From: an uncultured Prevotellaceae bacterium
Lineage (GTDB): Bacteria > Bacteroidota > Bacteroidia > Bacteroidales > Muribaculaceae
DNA: 64,000 nt
Direction of reading: 5' to 3'
NCBI GenBank assembly: GCA_900318335.1
Contig: ONKF01000013.1
Location: 31,026-95,025, forward strand
The translations under genes were made by a program, and so were the position numbers. This document shows positions 1 to 8,713 of this stretch, one piece after another (within the stretch, counting starts at the first letter, position 1; each line of letters opens with the position of its first letter). Below the pieces are notes generated by a model, which saw only the letters and a program-made list of their open reading frames with translations, did no database searches and was not told where the DNA came from.

Positions 1-629
1 CCTTCAACAAGCTCTATAACGAGTACTATTACCACCGCAACAACGACTTCTGGTACCACGAGGCGATGAAGAAGCTGCCCAAACTGGTGCAGGCTACCCG
101 CATGCTCGTGTGTGCCGAGGACTTGGGCATGGTGCCCGACTGCGTGGCATGGGTAATGAACGAATTGCGCATCCTGAGCCTCGAGATCCAATCGATGCCC
201 AAGGACAACCACATCAAGTTCGGCAACCTGAACACCAACCCCTACCGCAGCGTCGCCACCATCTCGACCCACGACATGCCCACACTGAGGCAATGGTGGG
301 AAGAGGACTGGGACCGCACCCAGGAATACTACAACACCGCCCTGTGGCATGGCGATGCCGCACCCCATCCGCTGCCCGGCTGGCTGGCCGATGACATCGT
401 GCGCGCCCACCTGGCATGCCCGTCGATGCTGTGCCTGCTATCGTTGCAGGACTGGCTGGCTATCGACGAGAAGATGCGGCTCGAGGATGCCGATGCCGAG
501 CGCATCAACATCCCCGCTAATCCCCGCCACTACTGGCGCTACCGCATGCACATGACCATCGAGCAGTTGATAAAGGCCGGTGAGTTCAACAGTCACGTGA
601 AAGATCTGATTGCTCAAAACGGACGCTGA
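1..629 (+). CDS. malQ: 4-alpha-glucanotransferase (GH77), 3' part
   Basis: This is the C-terminal part of a cytoplasmic amylomaltase that transfers glucan segments between maltodextrins; the gene starts before the window and reads in the frame beginning at base 3. The motif AEDLGMVP carries the GH77 acid/base glutamate, and STHDMPTLRQWWEED carries the conserved HD pair and the family-typical tail. Its stop shares one base (TGATG) with the start of the pullulanase gene, which indicates translational coupling in one maltodextrin operon. Because the N-terminus is missing, CBM20-like starch-binding domains, common in the Bacteroidetes form, cannot be assessed. Confidence 0.93.
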   Translation, partial: FNKLYNEYYYHRNNDFWYHEAMKKLPKLVQATRMLVCAEDLGMVPDCVAWVMNELRILSLEIQSMPKDNHIKFGNLNTNPYRSVATISTHDMPTLRQWWEEDWDRTQEYYNTALWHGDAAPHPLPGWLADDIVRAHLACPSMLCLLSLQDWLAIDEKMRLEDADAERINIPANPRHYWRYRMHMTIEQLIKAGEFNSHVKDLIAQNGR

Positions 630-2557
630 TGAAACGTATCACTTCATTACTGGTAGCGATAATCATGGCATTACTCGTACCGCTATCCATCAATGCACGC
701 ACCGGGGTCAACTATGGCCCCAGTGCGAGTGCTTTTTCTGTTGAGACCAACACCGACGCCCAGCAGGTGAAACTGCGCATCTATAAGGACGGGCTAGGTG
801 GCAAACCCGTCAAGACCGTCAACATGAAGCGCGCCCTGAAGGGCGGCACGTTGTGGCAAGCTTCGGTCAAGGGCGACCTGAAGGGCATGTTCTACACGTT
901 CGACGTGAAATACGGCGGCAAATTCCGCGGCGAATGCGCTGGCGTGTGGGCCACCGCTGTTGGCGTGAACGGCAAGCGCGGTGCCATTGTCAACATGGCC
1001 GAGACCGACCCGCAGGGCTGGAGCGCCGACAAGCGCCCCTCAATTCCTGCCAAGGACCTCATCCTCTATGAGATGCACCACCGTGATTTCTCGATTGACG
1101 AATCGGGCGACTTTACTCACAGGGGCAAGTTCCTGGCCTTAACCGAGCCACGTGCCATCGGGCATCTGAAGGCGCTGGGAGTGAATGCAGTTCACATCCT
1201 GCCATCGTTTGACTACGCGTCGGTTGATGAGACCCGCCTCGATGAACCGCAATACAACTGGGGTTATGATCCCGTGAACTACAACGTGCCCGAGGGAGGC
1301 TACTCTACCGACCCTTACAAACCTGAAGTGCGCATCAACGAGTTCAAGCAGATGGTCCAGGCCTTGCACCGTGCGGGTATCAAGGTGATTCTCGACGTGG
1401 TGTATAACCACACTTGGGACATTGACGGCAGCAACTTCCAGCGCACGCGTCCCGACTACTACTACCGCAAGAATGCCGACGGCACCTACAGCAACGGCAG
1501 CGGTTGCGGCAACGAGACAGCAAGCGATCGCGAAGGCATGCGCCAGTTCATGGTCGAGAGCGTGAAATATTGGGTTGATGAGTACCATATCGACGGTTTC
1601 CGCTTCGACCTGATGGGTGTGCACGATATCGAGACAATGAATGCCATTCGTGCCGCTGTGCCCCAGGACATCTTCATCTATGGTGAAGGCTGGAGTGCCG
1701 GCAGTTGCGCCTATCCTGGCGAGAAGCTGGCCATGAAGGCCAACATCCAGCAGATGCCGGGCATCGCCGCCTTCAGCGACTGCATGCGCGACGGACTGCG
1801 AGGCCCGTGGGACAGCAATAGCAAGGCCGCCTTCCTGGGCGGAGTCAAGGGCTACGAGGAAAGCATCAAGTTTGGCATCGCGGGAGCTATCCAGCACCCC
1901 GGAGTGGACTACAGTAAGGTGAACTACAGCAAGGCACCCTACGCCACTGAACCCACCCAGATGATTGCCTACGTGAGCTGCCACGACGACATGTGCCTGG
2001 TGGACCGCCTCAAAGCCAGCGTCAAGGGCATTACCATCGACGAACTCATCCGCCTCGACCTGTTGGCTCAGACCGTGGTGATGACGTCCCAGGGTGTGCC
2101 GTTCATGCTTAGCGGTGAGGAGATGCTGCGCGACAAGAAGGGCGTGCACAACAGCTACGAGAGTCCCGACAGCATCAACCACCTGGATTGGACCAACCTG
2201 GAGCGTTATCCCCAGGTGATGGACTACTATAAGAACCTGATTGCCATGCGCAAGGCACATCCCGCCTTCCATATGGGCAGTGCCGACATGGTGCGCCGCA
2301 ATCTGGACTTCTTGCCCACCGAGAACTGCCTCGTGGCCTTCCACATCAACGGCCGCAACGTGCCGGGCGAGAGCTGGGGTGACATCTATGTTGCCTTCAA
2401 TGCCCACAAGCGCGCCCGCACCATCGAGGTCCCCGAGGGCACCTACACCGTCGTCTGCCGCAATATCAAGTGTGACCAAGCCGGCCTCACCACCGTCAAA
2501 ACCAAAGGCGGCAAAGTCACCATCCCCGCCCAATCAGCGTTGATTATCCACAACTAA
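629..2557 (+). CDS. pulA: Secreted type I pullulanase (GH13_14)
   Basis: Predicted debranching enzyme that hydrolyses alpha-1,6 bonds in pullulan and branched dextrins. A signal peptide (about residues 1-23) is followed by an N-terminal beta domain of CBM48 type and then the barrel. YNWGYDP at residues 209-215 is the signature of type I pullulanases. The GH13 regions are present: DVVYNH (256-261), nucleophile D327 in GFRFDLMG, acid/base E353 in YGEGWS and H452-D453 in YVSCHDD. The 642 residues fit the single-module Bacteroidetes form. It overlaps malQ by one base and is followed by a strong hairpin. No lipobox is seen, so periplasm or extracellular space is the likely location. Confidence 0.93.
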   Translation: MKRITSLLVAIIMALLVPLSINARTGVNYGPSASAFSVETNTDAQQVKLRIYKDGLGGKPVKTVNMKRALKGGTLWQASVKGDLKGMFYTFDVKYGGKFRGECAGVWATAVGVNGKRGAIVNMAETDPQGWSADKRPSIPAKDLILYEMHHRDFSIDESGDFTHRGKFLALTEPRAIGHLKALGVNAVHILPSFDYASVDETRLDEPQYNWGYDPVNYNVPEGGYSTDPYKPEVRINEFKQMVQALHRAGIKVILDVVYNHTWDIDGSNFQRTRPDYYYRKNADGTYSNGSGCGNETASDREGMRQFMVESVKYWVDEYHIDGFRFDLMGVHDIETMNAIRAAVPQDIFIYGEGWSAGSCAYPGEKLAMKANIQQMPGIAAFSDCMRDGLRGPWDSNSKAAFLGGVKGYEESIKFGIAGAIQHPGVDYSKVNYSKAPYATEPTQMIAYVSCHDDMCLVDRLKASVKGITIDELIRLDLLAQTVVMTSQGVPFMLSGEEMLRDKKGVHNSYESPDSINHLDWTNLERYPQVMDYYKNLIAMRKAHPAFHMGSADMVRRNLDFLPTENCLVAFHINGRNVPGESWGDIYVAFNAHKRARTIEVPEGTYTVVCRNIKCDQAGLTTVKTKGGKVTIPAQSALIIHN

Positions 2558-2583
2558 GCCTCACGCTAAGGCACAAAGTTAAT

Positions 2584-2647
2584 AAACTACGAATTACGCT
2601 AACTGAACTAATTTATGAGTTCGTGAAATTAGCGTAATTCGTAGTTT
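2584..2647. repeat. Long inverted repeat between pullulanase and LRR gene
   Basis: Two perfectly complementary 19-base arms (2584-2602 and 2629-2647) enclose a 26-base loop that itself has a 5-bp stem (GAACT/AGTTC). The right arm runs into TTTTTA, so it can terminate pulA transcription. The sequence is AT-rich. Just before it lies the 14-mer CCTCACGCTAAGGC (2559-2572), repeated at 56064-56077. I infer a member of a dispersed intergenic palindrome family that also serves as a terminator. Confidence 0.7.
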
Positions 2648-2704
2648 TTATGCTTATTTAATTGCCCTCTAACAGAAGGTCTATTTTTATTTAGTTGACT
2701 GAAT

Positions 2705-2735
2705 TTTGTTGGATGAGAAATAGTCGTTACCTTTG
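2705..2735 (+). promoter_or_regulatory. Bacteroidetes-type promoter for LRR protein
   Basis: TTTG at 2705-2708 and TACCTTTG at 2728-2735 are separated by 19 bases, matching the Bacteroidetes sigma-ABfr consensus. The leader to the ATG at 2831 is about 90 bases. Confidence 0.7.
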
Positions 2736-2830
2736 TCGATAGGTTTTATGTATACTTATACTTGTTTTTGAGCCTAAAAACCTAATGATCAACATTATAC
2801 AACCAACCATAAACCTAATTATTACACATC

Positions 2831-5188
2831 ATGAACCAACTATTGAAAGCCATCCCGGTGTTGATGGCCATTCTGCTGCCTGCTATTGCGACAGCCCACG
2901 ACATTGAAGTCGATGGCATCTACTACAAAATCAACGGCAATGAGGCTTCAGTTACCTATCGTGGGACATCCGCAGGCTCCTACGCCGATGAGTATTCAGG
3001 CGATATTGTCATTCCAGCCACAGTGACCGCTAATGGCATGACCTATCCTGTCACAGCCATTGGCGAAAGGGCATTTGCCGATTGTAGTGGCTTGACAGGC
3101 ATCACAATCCCCAATTCCGTTACCAGCATCAGCTATTATGCGTTTTCGCACTGCACCAGCCTGGATAATGTCGTCATTCCCAACTCAATCACTAAAATCA
3201 ACGATCATACGTTCTATTGCTGCAGTAGCTTGACCAATGTCACTATCGGCAACTCTGTCACCATGATCGACTGGGGAGCGTTCTACCAATGCAGCAACCT
3301 CAAGAGCATTGACATCCCCAACTCAGTAACAGATATCGGCAACGATGCATTCAATGGCTGTAGCAGTTTGGCCAACGTCACCATCGGCAACTCTGTCAAA
3401 TCTATAGGTAAGTGGGCATTTGCAAAATGCTCCAGCCTTGAAAACATTACAGTGGCAGGCGGCAATGCGGTCTATGATTCACACGACAATTGCAACGCAA
3501 TCATCAAGACAGCCACCAATGAATTAACCGTCGGTTGCAACAATACTATTATCCCTGGTTCCGTCACCTCAATCGACGACTACGCCTTTATCGGCAGCGG
3601 CTTGACCAGCATCAATATTCCCAATAGTGTCAGCAAAATCGGCTATGAGGCCTTCCATGGATGCGCCAACCTTACCAGTGTCAACATTGGCACCAAGGTA
3701 AAGACCATCAGCGACAGGGCCTTCAGTTTTTGTCCAAACCTGACGAGCATCACAGTGGCCAGCGGGAATACGGTTCTGGATTCCCGCGACAACTGCAATG
3801 CTGTGTTCAACACATCGTCCAATACCCTAATTGCTGGCTGCAAGAACACAGTCATTCCCAGTTCCACCAGCGCCATCGGCAATTGGGCATTTGAGGGCTG
3901 TACGGGTTTGACCGACATCACCCTCCCCACTGGAGTCATAACGCTTGGCGACTATGCCTTTTCTAATTGCGAGAACCTGACCAACATCGAACTCCCAAAC
4001 ACCCTAACGGAAATCAACAGTCATGCCTTCGGCAGCTGTTCAAGTCTGGCCTGCATCATCATTCCCGCAAGTGTTAATCACATCGGTTTTGCCGCATTTC
4101 AAGGTTGCAGCAACCTGACCAGCATCAATCTCCCGGATGCTATCACTGCTATCGATGACGCCATTTTCCAATATTGCAGCAGCCTTGAGGACATTGTCAT
4201 TCCCGAGACCGTCACATATATCGGTGAGGAAGCTTTCGCTAATTGCTTAGGGTTAACGGAGATTGAAATCCCCAGCGCCACCACATTCATCGGTTCAGGA
4301 GCATTCCGCGACTGCACCAATCTGACCAGCATTGTCATGAACAACACCGACGGTTACAGTCTCAGTTCTGGTGTTTTCGGTTCCGTCAGCCCGAATATGA
4401 AATTCTATAGCTACATCTCGGATCCCGCTCTGGTGAATCTGCACGAAACCGCTTTTGGCTTTGTGAATGGAGAGGGAAATTATTCCGGTCGCACACTCTA
4501 TGTTCCCGGAGGTTCTCTTGACAAATATCAAACCGACAACCGATGGAGCCCATTTTTTGGCCAAATTGTGGAAATGGGCAATTACCTCTCAATCAATGAT
4601 ACCACTGCACAACAGGGCAAGACAATCCGCACCCCAGTGAAAATCAAAGCCAAAGCCAGTATCAAGTCATTGCAGACATATATCAAGTTGCCCGATGGGC
4701 TGAGAATGGTGATGGCTAATGGCACATACCTCATCGAGCCATCGGAGCACTTGGCGCTCACACACAGCATCTTCAGTCTTGAGATGGCAAATGGTGACAT
4801 CTGTACGCTGTGCTATCCCATCAACGGCATGCCTTACAGTAGCGAGGTGGACGAGGTACTGTTCTACATCACCGTCAAGGTGGACGACAATGCCAGCGGC
4901 GACTACACTATCTGGCTGAATCAATCGCAATACACCACTCCAGACAATGAGGAAATCCTGATGGACAATGGTCACGGTACAGTAACTGTAATCAACCATT
5001 CAGACTTGCCTGGCGACGTGAACGGCGACGGTGTGGTGAATGTCATTGATGTCACCACATTAATTGATATGCTGCTGGGGGATGGCACCACCTATAGCGA
5101 CAGCAATGCCGATGCCAACAATGATGGCGTTATCAACATTGTCGACGTCACCGCTCTGATTGATGCCCTGTTGGGAGGAAAACAATAG
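2831..5188 (+). CDS. BspA-like leucine-rich-repeat surface protein with dockerin-like tail
   Basis: Secreted 785-residue protein. After a signal peptide (about residues 1-22, ending ATAHD) come roughly fourteen LRR_5/BspA-type repeats, recognisable by the recurring I-P-N-S-V-T-x-I-G-x-x-A-F pattern, to about residue 560. A beta-rich segment follows (about 580-720), then a C-terminal pair of EF-hand-like repeats with GDVNGDG and DANNDG calcium loops (about 728-783). BspA-type LRR proteins are known in adhesion and host binding; no enzyme motif is seen. It has its own promoter and a shared terminator with ddl. The target and the role of the dockerin-like tail are unknown. Confidence 0.85.
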   Translation: MNQLLKAIPVLMAILLPAIATAHDIEVDGIYYKINGNEASVTYRGTSAGSYADEYSGDIVIPATVTANGMTYPVTAIGERAFADCSGLTGITIPNSVTSISYYAFSHCTSLDNVVIPNSITKINDHTFYCCSSLTNVTIGNSVTMIDWGAFYQCSNLKSIDIPNSVTDIGNDAFNGCSSLANVTIGNSVKSIGKWAFAKCSSLENITVAGGNAVYDSHDNCNAIIKTATNELTVGCNNTIIPGSVTSIDDYAFIGSGLTSINIPNSVSKIGYEAFHGCANLTSVNIGTKVKTISDRAFSFCPNLTSITVASGNTVLDSRDNCNAVFNTSSNTLIAGCKNTVIPSSTSAIGNWAFEGCTGLTDITLPTGVITLGDYAFSNCENLTNIELPNTLTEINSHAFGSCSSLACIIIPASVNHIGFAAFQGCSNLTSINLPDAITAIDDAIFQYCSSLEDIVIPETVTYIGEEAFANCLGLTEIEIPSATTFIGSGAFRDCTNLTSIVMNNTDGYSLSSGVFGSVSPNMKFYSYISDPALVNLHETAFGFVNGEGNYSGRTLYVPGGSLDKYQTDNRWSPFFGQIVEMGNYLSINDTTAQQGKTIRTPVKIKAKASIKSLQTYIKLPDGLRMVMANGTYLIEPSEHLALTHSIFSLEMANGDICTLCYPINGMPYSSEVDEVLFYITVKVDDNASGDYTIWLNQSQYTTPDNEEILMDNGHGTVTVINHSDLPGDVNGDGVVNVIDVTTLIDMLLGDGTTYSDSNADANNDGVINIVDVTALIDALLGGKQ

Positions 5189-5247
5189 TGACCAATACTG
5201 ATCTTGCCCGATCAGCAAGGAAACCGATAACCGACTCTACTGAAAAG

Positions 5248-5283
5248 AAACGGAGTGAACAGGATAACCCATTCACTCCGTTT
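5248..5283. terminator. Bidirectional terminator between LRR gene and ddl
   Basis: The arms AAACGGAGTGAA (5248-5259) and TTCACTCCGTTT (5272-5283) form a perfect 12-bp stem with a T run after it and an A-rich stretch before it, placed between two converging genes. Confidence 0.85.
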
Positions 5284-5312
5284 TATTATTTAATCAATTA
5301 TTACCGCTGATG

Positions 5313-6314
5313 TCAGAACTGGTTCTCGACGATGTCGGTGAGGACGTCGGTGAGCGAGAGACCGGCCGCACGCACTTGCTGGGGGATGAAGCTGGTGGCT
5401 GTCATACCGGGGGTGGTGTTGATCTCCAGCAGATTGATGTGGTCGGTGCCATCGGGGTTCTTGGTGATGATGAAGTCGATGCGGATAATACCGTTGCAAT
5501 GCAGGATGTCATAGATGCGCGATGTCTCAGCTTGCAGGGCTGCGGTCAACTTGTCGCTGATGCGGGCAGGGGTGATTTCCTCGACTTGGCCGTTGTACTT
5601 GGCGTCATAGTCAAAGAACTCGTTGTCGGTAACCACCTCGGTAACGGGGAAGACAACTGATTTATCCTTGGTCTTGTAGCAACCCACGGTCACCTCGGTA
5701 CCATCCAAGAAACGCTCTATCATCACATTGTCGCACTGCTTGAAGGCAAACTCCATAGCCTCATCCAACTGGTCACAGCTTTTTACCTTGGTCACGCCGA
5801 AACTGGAACCATCGGCAGTGGGTTTAACAAAGCAGGGCATACCCAGATAGTCCTTGACTTTCTCGGCTGTCCAGCCGTGAGGCACGCCGCGGCGCACCTG
5901 GATGCTGTCAGGGACCGAGCAGCCAAAAGCCTTCAGATAATTGTTCAGGGCAAACTTGTGGAACGTGAGCGCCTCGACCAGCACGTTGCAGGTCGAGTAA
6001 GGCAGGTCTATCATGTCAAAATAGCCCTGAAGCACACCGTTCTCACCAGGTGTGCCATGGATGGTGATATAAGCATAGTCAAAACGGATTTTCTCGCCGT
6101 CTTTCATAAACGAGAAGTCGTTTTTGTCGATGACCGGCTGCTGTCCGTCAGGCAAGTTAACATGCCAGTCATTCTTCCTGATCATGACGATATAGACGTT
6201 GTAACGCTCATGGTCAAAGGCCGAGTCAATACCCTGTGCCGAACGCAGGGAAACTTCATACTCTGAGGAGTCGCCACCACAAACGATGGCTATGGTTCTT
6301 TTGGTAGTATTCAT
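5313..6314 (-). CDS. ddl: D-alanine--D-alanine ligase
   Basis: Cytoplasmic ATP-grasp enzyme that joins two D-alanines for peptidoglycan. Visible are the N-terminal VCGGDSSEYEVSL segment, the IHGTPGENG motif, the central ATP-grasp FVKPTADGSSFGV and the C-terminal metal/ATP site LEINTTPGMT; 333 residues is the usual length. The start is taken at 6314 (MNTTKRTIAIV) because an upstream in-frame ATG at 6329 adds only MCDNT. It is divergent from murF, whose product uses this dipeptide, and both genes share a compact control region centred on a palindrome. Confidence 0.95.
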   Translation of the reverse strand: MNTTKRTIAIVCGGDSSEYEVSLRSAQGIDSAFDHERYNVYIVMIRKNDWHVNLPDGQQPVIDKNDFSFMKDGEKIRFDYAYITIHGTPGENGVLQGYFDMIDLPYSTCNVLVEALTFHKFALNNYLKAFGCSVPDSIQVRRGVPHGWTAEKVKDYLGMPCFVKPTADGSSFGVTKVKSCDQLDEAMEFAFKQCDNVMIERFLDGTEVTVGCYKTKDKSVVFPVTEVVTDNEFFDYDAKYNGQVEEITPARISDKLTAALQAETSRIYDILHCNGIIRIDFIITKNPDGTDHINLLEINTTPGMTATSFIPQQVRAAGLSLTDVLTDIVENQF

Positions 6315-6346
6315 TGTATTATCGCACACACATTAAAAATCGAGTG

Positions 6347-6384
6347 CAAAAGTACACAAAAAATCCGCTTTTTGTGTATTTTTG
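6347..6384. promoter_or_regulatory. Back-to-back ddl/murF promoters joined by a palindrome
   Basis: TACTTTTG on the minus strand (complement of 6347-6354) serves ddl and TATTTTTG (6377-6384) serves murF. Between them TACACAAAAA (6353-6362) and TTTTTGTGTA (6369-6378) are perfect inverted repeats around 6 bases, and each arm ends in the TA of one -7 box. No clear -33 TTTG lies at 19-21 bases on either side. The symmetry suggests one operator for both genes. Confidence 0.6.
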
Positions 6385-6405
6385 CAGCAAATAAACGTAT
6401 AGAAT

Positions 6406-7719
6406 ATGAACAGCAAGGAACTTTACGCAATCTATGAGCAGCATCCCGTGATCACCACCGACAGCCGCGACTGTCCCGCGGGCAGTATTTTCATTGCCCT
6501 GAAGGGTGAAACATTTGACGGAAACCAGTTTGCCAGCCAGGCACTGGAAAAGGGCTGTGCCGTCGCCATCGTCAGCGACGAGCAGGTATATAACAACTAT
6601 CACGGCGAGAAGCAAATGATTCTCGTGCCCGACACCTTGCAGGCCTATAAAGACCTGGCGCGCGAACACCGCCGCCGGTTTGACATCCCCGTCATCGGCA
6701 TCACCGGCACCAACGGCAAGACAACCACCAAGGAACTCGTGAACGCCGTCCTCACCGAGCGCTATGACGGAATGGCCACCGAGGGCAACTTCAATAACGA
6801 TGTGGGCGTTCCCAAGACGTTGCTCCGCTTGAGCGTCATGGACGAAATCGCCGTTATCGAGATGGGCGCCAGCCACCCAGGCGACATCAAGACGCTGGTC
6901 GAGACCGCCGAGCCCACCTGTGGCCTGATCACCAATGTGGGCAAGGCTCACCTGCAGGGCTTTGGCTCGCTCGAGGGTGTCATCCACACCAAGGGTGAAC
7001 TCTATGATTTCCTGGCCACCCGCGAGGATAGTGTCATCTTTATCAACGCCGACAACGAGCACCTGATGGGCATCCTGCCCAAGAACGTCAAGGCCGAGTA
7101 CTATACCCGCGATGAAAGCAAGGCCGGAGCCAGTGTTTACGGCCAGATTATCGCCTGCGACCCGTTCCTGCGGCTCAAGTGGCGACAAGGTGACGGCGAG
7201 TGGCATGAGGTGACCACACACCTTATCGGCAGCTATAACCTGGACAACGCGCTTGCAGCCGTGACTGTGGGTCTGCACTTTGACGTGTCGGCCGAGCAGA
7301 TTTGCCATGCGCTGGAGAACTATGTGCCTTCCAATAACCGTTCCCAACTCACCGAAACAGAGCATAACCACCTGATCGTGGACGCCTATAACGCTAACCC
7401 CACCTCGATGGCAGCAGCCCTGGACAACTTCAGCCTGATGGAAGTGAGCCCCAAGATGGCCATCCTGGGTGAGATGCGTGAGCTGGGTGCCAGCAGCCGC
7501 GAAGAGCACGAGCGCATCATCGGGAAGCTGAAAGACTGCCCGTTTGACGAGATTTGGCTCGTGGGACAGGAGTTCAAGGACATTGATTGCCCATACCGCA
7601 AGTTTGATGACGTGGAACAGGTCAAAGCCGCCATCGCAGCCGACCGTCCCGAAGGCCGTTACATCCTCATCAAGGGCTCCAACGGCACCCGCCTGTTCCA
7701 ATTGCCTCCCCTGCTTTAA
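6406..7719 (+). CDS. murF: UDP-MurNAc-tripeptide--D-Ala-D-Ala ligase
   Basis: Cytoplasmic Mur ligase that adds D-Ala-D-Ala to the UDP-MurNAc-tripeptide, the last soluble step of peptidoglycan precursor synthesis. An N-terminal MurF domain (TTDSRD, GETFDGNQF) precedes the ATP-binding loop GITGTNGKTT (about 98-107, K105). NNDVGVPKTLL and YNANPTSM are typical of MurF, and the C-terminal domain is complete at 437 residues. Start ATG 6406 lies about 20 bases after its -7 box. A GT2 gene follows after 24 bases and may be cotranscribed. Confidence 0.95.
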   Translation: MNSKELYAIYEQHPVITTDSRDCPAGSIFIALKGETFDGNQFASQALEKGCAVAIVSDEQVYNNYHGEKQMILVPDTLQAYKDLAREHRRRFDIPVIGITGTNGKTTTKELVNAVLTERYDGMATEGNFNNDVGVPKTLLRLSVMDEIAVIEMGASHPGDIKTLVETAEPTCGLITNVGKAHLQGFGSLEGVIHTKGELYDFLATREDSVIFINADNEHLMGILPKNVKAEYYTRDESKAGASVYGQIIACDPFLRLKWRQGDGEWHEVTTHLIGSYNLDNALAAVTVGLHFDVSAEQICHALENYVPSNNRSQLTETEHNHLIVDAYNANPTSMAAALDNFSLMEVSPKMAILGEMRELGASSREEHERIIGKLKDCPFDEIWLVGQEFKDIDCPYRKFDDVEQVKAAIAADRPEGRYILIKGSNGTRLFQLPPLL

Positions 7720-7743
7720 ATCAACCATCGAACAAACCAAGCG

Positions 7744-8688
7744 ATGAAGAAAATATCCATTTTAATTCCTTGTTATAACGAGGAGCAATCATTGCCGCTA
7801 TTGTATCCAGAGTTAAAAAAACTCATGGGTTCAAACGGTGACTATGATTGGGAACTCATGTTTGTCAATGACGGCAGCAAGGATAACACCCTTGAGGAAC
7901 TGAAGCGATTAAGAGCGGCAGACCCCAGGGTAAACTATATCGATCTGTCACGAAACTTCGGCAAGGAGACGGCTATGCTTGCCGGATTTGACTATGTGAC
8001 AGGAGATTGCACAGTAATCATCGACGCCGATCTGCAACACCCCCCAACATTGATTCCCGATATGATCAAGCTGTGGGAAGAGGGATATGAAGATGTCTAT
8101 GCCAAGCGTAAGTCACGAGGCAAGGAGAGCTGGCTGCGTAAACGGCTGTCTCTACAGTTCTACAAGCTACTGCAGAGTTCTTCCCGATTTGACGTGCTGC
8201 AGAACGTGGGTGATTTCCGGCTCCTGGACCGCAAGTGCATCAAAGCCCTAAAGAAACTGCGCGAAAGTGAGCGGTACACCAAGGGCATGTATTGCTGGAT
8301 CGGATTCAAGAAGAAAGAGATTGAATTTGAACAAGGCGACCGTATTGCAGGAGAATCATCCTGGAATTACCACCAGCTGTTCTCGTTGGCGATTGATGGC
8401 ATCACATCGTTCACCAATGTCCCGCTGCGCATATCGACCATCACGGGAATTATAGTCTCCATGCTGGCCTTCATTTACATGGTGTGGGTATTCGTCAATG
8501 CCCTCATCTGGGGTGATCCCGTGCAAGGCTACCCCACCCTGGTGACACTCATCCTGTTCCTGGGTGGAGTTCAACTGCTGTCGTTAGGCATTATCGGCGA
8601 ATACATTGGCCGCATCTATAACGAGACCAAGAACCGACCCAATTACTTCGTCCGTGATTTCAACGGCAACACCGATATCGATCCGTAA
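7744..8688 (+). CDS. GT2 glycosyltransferase, polyprenyl-phosphate type
   Basis: Membrane glycosyltransferase of the DPM1/GtrB group, which moves a sugar from a nucleotide donor to undecaprenyl phosphate at the inner face of the inner membrane. The N-terminal GT-A domain has SILIPCYNEE and VNDGSKDNT, and the metal-binding DAD is at residues 94-96 (IIDADLQHP). Two C-terminal membrane helices lie near 233-257 and 268-290, as in GtrB. It stands 24 bases after murF and 25 before the SusA-like gene. The acceptor pathway (O-antigen or glycan modification) is not visible here. Confidence 0.85.
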   Translation: MKKISILIPCYNEEQSLPLLYPELKKLMGSNGDYDWELMFVNDGSKDNTLEELKRLRAADPRVNYIDLSRNFGKETAMLAGFDYVTGDCTVIIDADLQHPPTLIPDMIKLWEEGYEDVYAKRKSRGKESWLRKRLSLQFYKLLQSSSRFDVLQNVGDFRLLDRKCIKALKKLRESERYTKGMYCWIGFKKKEIEFEQGDRIAGESSWNYHQLFSLAIDGITSFTNVPLRISTITGIIVSMLAFIYMVWVFVNALIWGDPVQGYPTLVTLILFLGGVQLLSLGIIGEYIGRIYNETKNRPNYFVRDFNGNTDIDP

Positions 8689-8713
8689 TATTACTTTATA
8701 AGAATAACCAAAA

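Noticed and set aside
1139-2533. Long open frame antisense to the pullulanase gene
   Set aside because: It is a shadow caused by codon bias of the real gene: its translation is rich in V, A, G, H and L without domain logic. The same holds for long antisense frames over murF (6319-7740), the GH53 gene (13624-14736), susD (19807-21003) and dnaX (44815-46680).
3080-4400. Tandem DNA repeats in the first LRR gene
   Set aside because: These are codon-level echoes of BspA-type protein repeats, not an independent repeat element.
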